From Helicobacter pylori (GTDB taxonomy: Bacteria; Campylobacterota; Campylobacteria; Campylobacterales; Helicobacteraceae), in the NCBI RefSeq assembly GCF_001653455.1, contig NZ_CP011486.1, positions 434,001 through 498,000 of the forward strand: DNA of 64,000 nucleotides, in the 5' to 3' direction. Made by a program: the position numbers and the translations under genes. Shown here in pieces: positions 59,883 to 64,000 of this stretch. Numbering within the stretch: the stretch's first letter is position 1; each line of letters opens with the position of its first letter. The notes beneath the pieces are model-generated. The model did not search any database, was not told the DNA's origin, and worked only from the letters and a program-made list of their open reading frames with translations.

Positions 59883-61100
59883 ATGGTGTTTTTTCATAAG
59901 AAAATTATTTTAAATTTTATCTATTTTTTAATGGTTGCTTTTTTGTGTGATGGAGTTTTTTTAAAAGCCGATGAGAATATTAAAAAGCAAACTTTTAATT
60001 CTTTGATGGGTGAAAGGCTTGTGTGGGATAAGCTCACGCTGTTAGGGTTTTTAGAAAAAAACCACATCCCTCAAAAACTTTACTATAACCTAAGTTCTCA
60101 AGACAAAGAATTGAGCGCTGAAATTCAAAGCAATGTTACCTACTACACTTTAAGAGACGCTAATAACACGCTTATTCAAGCCCTTATCCCCATAAGCCAG
60201 GATTTGCAAATCCATATTTATAAGAAAGGGGAGGATTATTTTTTAGACTTTATCCCCATTATCTTCACTCGTAAAGAAAAAACCCTCCTTCTTTCGTTAC
60301 AAACTTCGCCCTATCAAGATATTGTCAAAGCCACCAATGACCCCCTTTTAGCCAACCAGTTGATGAATGCGTATAAAAAAAGCGTGCCTTTTAAACGCCT
60401 AGCAAAAAACGATAAAATCGCTATCGTTTATACACGAGATTATCGTGTGGGGCAAGCGTTTGGCCAGCCGACTATTAAAATAGCCATGATTAGCTCTCGT
60501 TTGCATCAATACTATCTTTTTTCCCATTCAAACGGGCGTTATTACGACTCCAAAGCGCAAGAAGTGGCAGGGTTTTTACTAGAAACCCCTGTGAAATACA
60601 CCCGCATTTCTTCGCCTTTTTCGTATGGGAGATTCCATCCTGTTTTGAAAGTCAAACGGCCTCATTATGGCGTGGATTATGCGGCTAAACATGGCAGTTT
60701 GATCCATTCTGCTTCAGAGGGCCGTGTGAGTTTTATAGGGGTTAAGGTGGGGTATGGGAAAGTGGTTGAAATCCATTTGAATGAATTGCGCTTGGTGTAT
60801 GCTCACATGAGCGCATTCGCTAATGGGTTGAAAAAAGGATCGTTTGTTAGAAAAGGGCAAATCATAGGGAGAGTGGGGAGTACCGGCTTAAGCACCGGAC
60901 CGCACTTGCACTTTGGCGTGTATAAAAACTCGCGCCCCATCAATCCTTTAGGCTATATCCGCACCGCTAAAAGCAAGTTATACGGCAAACAAAGAGAGGT
61001 TTTTTTAGAAAAGGCTCAGCATTCTAAGCAAAAATTAGAAGAGCTTTTTAAAACCCATTCTTTTGAAACCAATTCATTTTATCTTTTAGAGGGCTTTTAA
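59883..61100 (+). CDS. csd3: Cell-shape M23 peptidase Csd3/HdpA
   Basis: 405 residues. N-terminal membrane signal (IILNFIYFLMVAFLCDGVFL), then two inhibitory/LytM-associated domains and the M23 domain: zinc ligands in HYGVDYAAKHG (H and D) and GPHLHFGVYK (HxH). Cuts peptidoglycan cross-links and trims D-Ala (endopeptidase and carboxypeptidase reported), giving helical cell shape. ATG 59883 chosen over TTG 59862, which has no ribosome site. Overlaps the Nudix gene by one base (TAATG). Orthologue HP0506. Confidence 0.93.
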   Translation: MVFFHKKIILNFIYFLMVAFLCDGVFLKADENIKKQTFNSLMGERLVWDKLTLLGFLEKNHIPQKLYYNLSSQDKELSAEIQSNVTYYTLRDANNTLIQALIPISQDLQIHIYKKGEDYFLDFIPIIFTRKEKTLLLSLQTSPYQDIVKATNDPLLANQLMNAYKKSVPFKRLAKNDKIAIVYTRDYRVGQAFGQPTIKIAMISSRLHQYYLFSHSNGRYYDSKAQEVAGFLLETPVKYTRISSPFSYGRFHPVLKVKRPHYGVDYAAKHGSLIHSASEGRVSFIGVKVGYGKVVEIHLNELRLVYAHMSAFANGLKKGSFVRKGQIIGRVGSTGLSTGPHLHFGVYKNSRPINPLGYIRTAKSKLYGKQREVFLEKAQHSKQKLEELFKTHSFETNSFYLLEGF

Positions 61101-61747
61101 TGTCTTATTTTAAAAATATTCCCAGTCAAAAATCTTTAGTCCATCATGCTAGCGTGTCTTTAGAGCCTTGTTCTAGCTCTCATTATATAGAATTGAAACG
61201 CATGCATTATAATGAAGAGAATACTAAGAAAACATGGGATATGATTAAGTCTTTAGACAGCGTAGCGGTTTTACTCTATGAAAAAGAATCCGATTGTTTT
61301 GTCATAGTGAAACAATTCCGCCCAGCCATTTATGCACGCCATTTTTATTTTAAGCGTGATCAAGATCAAAATATTGACGGATACACTTATGAATTGTGTG
61401 CAGGGCTTGTGGATAAAGCCAATAAGAGTTTAGAAGAAATCGCTTGCGAAGAAGCGTTAGAAGAATGCGGTTATGAAATTAGCCCTAAAAACTTAGAAAC
61501 AATAGGCCAGTTTTATAGCGCGACCGGGTTAAGCGGGAGTTTGCAAACCATTTATTACGCTGAAGTGCGCGAGAGTTTGAGGGTTTCAAAAGGTGGGGGG
61601 ATTGATACAGAAAAGATTGAAGTGTTGTTTTTAAAAAAATCAAAAGCCCTTGATTTTATAGCGGATTTTCAATACGCTAAAACCACCGGATTGTCTTTAG
61701 CCATTTTGTGGCATCTAAAAAAATTTAAAAATACTAAAAATGTTTAA
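61100..61747 (+). CDS. Nudix hydrolase
   Basis: 215 residues. Nudix box seen as GLVDKANKSLEEIACEEALE then ECGYE (about residues 110-134); the usual REUxEE arginine is replaced (CEEALEE), but the metal-binding glutamates remain. N-terminal half resembles ADP-sugar pyrophosphatases (VAVLLYEKESDCFVIVKQFR). Likely hydrolyses a nucleotide sugar such as ADP-ribose or UDP-glucose. Coupled to csd3 through TAATG. Orthologue HP0507. Confidence 0.9.
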   Translation: MSYFKNIPSQKSLVHHASVSLEPCSSSHYIELKRMHYNEENTKKTWDMIKSLDSVAVLLYEKESDCFVIVKQFRPAIYARHFYFKRDQDQNIDGYTYELCAGLVDKANKSLEEIACEEALEECGYEISPKNLETIGQFYSATGLSGSLQTIYYAEVRESLRVSKGGGIDTEKIEVLFLKKSKALDFIADFQYAKTTGLSLAILWHLKKFKNTKNV

Positions 61748-61757
61748 AAGGAATTTT

Positions 61758-63134
61758 ATGTTAAGGCTTTTGATAGGACTTTTTTTAGCTAGTTTGATAA
61801 GCTTGCAATCAGCCTCTTGGCAAGAACCCTTAAGAGTGAGTATAGAATTTGTGGATTTACCCAAAAAAATCATTCGTTTTCCTGCCCATGATTTGAAAGT
61901 GGGGGAGTTTGGTTTTGTCGTTACTAAACTTTCAGATTATGAAATCGTTAATGCTGAAGTGGTGATTATTGCCGTTGAAAATGGTGTCGCAACGGCTAAA
62001 TTCAGAGCGTTTGAATCCATGAAACAAAGCCATTTACCCACCCCAAGAATGGTCGCTAAAAAGGGGGATTTAGTCTATTTCAGGCAATTTAACAACCAAG
62101 CGTTTTTGATCGCTCCTAATGATGAACTTTATGAACAAATCAAGGCGACGAATACGGATATTAATTTCATTAGCTCTGATTTGTTGGTTACTTTTTTGAA
62201 TGGGTTTGACCCAAAAATCGCTAATTTAAGGAAAGCATGCAACGTTTATAGCGTGGGGGTGATTTATATTGTAACCACCAACACGCTTAATATTTTAAGT
62301 TGCGAGAGTTTTGAAATTTTAGAAAAAAGAGAGCTGGACACAAGCGGCATTACTAAAACTTCCACGCCGTTTTTTTCTAGGGTTGAGGGCATTGATGCGG
62401 GTACGCTTGGGAAACTCTTTTCAGGCAGCCAATCTAAAAACTATTTCGCTTATTATGACGCTTTAGTGAAAAAAGAAAAACGAAAAGAAGTGAGGATTGA
62501 AAAGAAAGAAGGAAAAATTGACGCTAGAGAAAATAAACGAGAAATCAAGCAAGAAGCCATTAAAGAGCCTAAAAAAGCCAATCAAGGTGTAGAAAACGCT
62601 CCCACTTTAGAAGAGAAAAACTACCAAAAAGCAGAGCAAAAACTTGACGCTAAAGAAGAAAGGCGCCACTTAAGAGATGAAAAGAAAAAAGCCAAAGCCA
62701 CCAAAAAGGCTATGGAATTTGAAGAAAGAGAAAAAGAGTATCAAGAAAGAGATGATAGGGAGACTGAAGAAAGAAGAAAGGCTTTAGGAATGGATAAAGG
62801 AGATGAAAAAGTTAAACCTAAATCTTTAAAAGAGACTAAGGAACTTAATCAAGAACTTGTCAAGGAGCCAAGTAATGAAAATAACGCTACCCAACAAGGC
62901 GAAAAAGAAAATCAAGAAAACAAAGACACTCCTGTTTCAAAAGAGAATAACGCTAAAAAAGAAGAGCCAAAACTCAGTCCTAAAGAAGAAAAACGCCGCT
63001 TGAAAGAAGAAAAGAAAAAAGCTAAAGCCGAACAAAGAGCGAGAGAATTTGAACAAAGAGCTAAAGAACATCAAGAAAGAGATGAAAAAGAGCTTGAAGA
63101 AAGAAGAAAAGCTTTAGAAATGAATAAGAAGTAG
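61758..63134 (+). CDS. pgbA: Plasminogen-binding protein PgbA
   Basis: 458 residues. Signal peptide MLRLLIGLFLASLISLQSAS; a conserved N-terminal domain (to about residue 235), then a very charged Lys/Glu/Arg coiled-coil region with two similar blocks of about 58 residues (62629-62800 and 62956-63131), each ending EERRKALxM. It ends in Lys-Lys; C-terminal lysine is known to bind plasminogen kringles in PgbA. ATG 61758 follows AAAAGGA; ATG 61740 overlaps the Nudix gene and is less likely. Orthologue HP0508. Confidence 0.92.
   Translation: MLRLLIGLFLASLISLQSASWQEPLRVSIEFVDLPKKIIRFPAHDLKVGEFGFVVTKLSDYEIVNAEVVIIAVENGVATAKFRAFESMKQSHLPTPRMVAKKGDLVYFRQFNNQAFLIAPNDELYEQIKATNTDINFISSDLLVTFLNGFDPKIANLRKACNVYSVGVIYIVTTNTLNILSCESFEILEKRELDTSGITKTSTPFFSRVEGIDAGTLGKLFSGSQSKNYFAYYDALVKKEKRKEVRIEKKEGKIDARENKREIKQEAIKEPKKANQGVENAPTLEEKNYQKAEQKLDAKEERRHLRDEKKKAKATKKAMEFEEREKEYQERDDRETEERRKALGMDKGDEKVKPKSLKETKELNQELVKEPSNENNATQQGEKENQENKDTPVSKENNAKKEEPKLSPKEEKRRLKEEKKKAKAEQRAREFEQRAKEHQERDEKELEERRKALEMNKK
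62629..63131 (+). repeat. Two charged repeat blocks within pgbA
   Basis: Repeat pair of about 174 bp each: AKEERRHLRDEKKKAKA and PKEEKRRLKEEKKKAKA align over about 58 residues, separated by a variable spacer (62801-62955). A target for recombination. Confidence 0.7.
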
Positions 63135-63138
63135 GTCA

Positions 63139-64000
63139 TGTTAGAAAAACAACACATTCAGTATTTTAAAAACTTAGTAGGGGAAGAGGATTTTTTCACT
63201 GATTTAGCGCATTTGAACGCTTATTGTTATGACGCTACCAAAGAAAGGCATTTGCCTAGCGGCGTGATTTTCCCTAAAAACGAGCGAGAAATCAGCCAGA
63301 TTTTAAGATATTGCAACGAGCACCGCCTTATCGTTGTGCCTAGGGGGGCTGGGAGCGGTTTTACAGGGGGAGCGTTGAGCGTGAGTGGGGGGCTAATTTT
63401 AAGCGTAGAAAAGCATTTGGACAAAATTTTAGAGATTGACACTAAAAATTTAATCGCTAGGGTAGAACCGGGCGTGATCAACAAGCATTTCCAAAACGAA
63501 GTGGAAAAATTAAACTTATTCTACCCCCCAGATCCAGCGAGTGAAAATCAAAGCACTTTGGGGGGGAATGTCGCTGAAAATGCCGGTGGCATGCGCGCGG
63601 CTAAATATGGCATCACTAAAGATTATGTCATGGCTTTAAGGGTGGTTTTAGCCAATGGCGAAGTGATAAGGGCAGGTAAAAAAACGATTAAAGATGTTGC
63701 AGGCTTTAATGTTGCAGGGCTGATGATCGCTAGTGAGGGGTGTTTGGGCGTGATTTCTGAGATCACTTTAAAGCTTTTAGCCAAACCGCCCCTAAAACAA
63801 AGCGCGATGGGGGTTTTTAACCGCATTGAAGACGCCATGAACGCTGTTTATAAAACAATGAGTAGCGGCGTTACGCCTGTGGCGATGGAATTTTTGGATA
63901 ATTTGAGCATCAAAGCGGTTGAAGAGAGGTTTTCTAAAGGCTTGCCTAAAGACGCTGGAGCGATACTCATCACTCAAGTGGATGGCGTGGTGAAAGAGCA
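63139..64000 (+). CDS. glcD: Glycolate oxidase GlcD-like FAD-linked dehydrogenase (3' end cut)
   Basis: First 287 residues of about 459. FAD-binding type 4 domain: VPRGAGSGFTGGALSVSGG (about residues 60-78) and PGVINKHFQNEV, with DPASENQSTLGGNVAENAGG. This family oxidises glycolate or D-lactate; in H. pylori it may be the D-lactate dehydrogenase subunit. Starts 4 nt after the pgbA stop. Orthologue HP0509. Confidence 0.93.

Overview
The window is chromosomal DNA of Helicobacter pylori (AT-rich; many GCG, TTT and AAA runs; TATAAT/TACAAT minus-10 boxes with little minus-35 signal). I recognised the species from its gene set: htrA, HpaA- and Hof-family surface proteins, pgbA, csd3, the HpKchA potassium channel, and many restriction-modification (RM) genes. 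HP numbers quoted below are recalled orthologues in strain 26695, not database hits. Layout: 1-10.4 kb, minus strand: htrA (cut by the window edge), an amino-acid permease, then a tight run transcribed ppk-pyrD-M16 protease-dapA-FabL-like reductase-membrane protein-pgsA. A tRNA-Pro(GGG) at 10.46 kb separates this HP1010-1019 block from a block following HP0462-HP0509 order, so a rearrangement relative to 26695 probably lies there. 10.6-16.3 kb: a type I RM locus in which hsdR is out of frame at a 13-G/C tract, hsdM has lost its C-terminal region, and hsdS is intact. 16.4-24.4 kb: a six-gene run (pepF to a Maf-like protein) and a KefB-like antiporter. 24.8-34 kb: HorE, modABC, gltX, an orphan adenine methyltransferase, a DD-heptosyltransferase and typA. 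34-39.7 kb: two RM units with a proP transporter between them. 39.7-47.3 kb: catalase-like protein, HofC, HofD, a broken gene, the K+ channel, rpmB and an HpaA paralogue. 47.4-57.9 kb: mraY-murD, two small genes, tandem sodium symporters, pldA, dnaN and gyrB. 57.9-59.7 kb: a third type II RM unit. 59.9-64 kb: csd3, a Nudix hydrolase, pgbA and glcD (cut by the edge). The strongest theme is RM gene mobility. An RM pair sits behind typA, and the last 115 bp of typA is repeated after the pair with one mismatch. Another RM pair sits behind gyrB, with a decayed copy of the gyrB 3' region after it. A cytosine methyltransferase is followed by its nuclease and then by a 125-bp near-identical piece of the methyltransferase. 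The first two fit insertion with long target duplication. The nuclease beside gyrB has features of the R.PabI family, which cuts by excising adenine rather than by hydrolysing the backbone. The three type II pairs look intact and the type I locus looks silent. Housekeeping genes (cell wall, replication, lipid, molybdate, polyphosphate) form the conserved frame around these modules.
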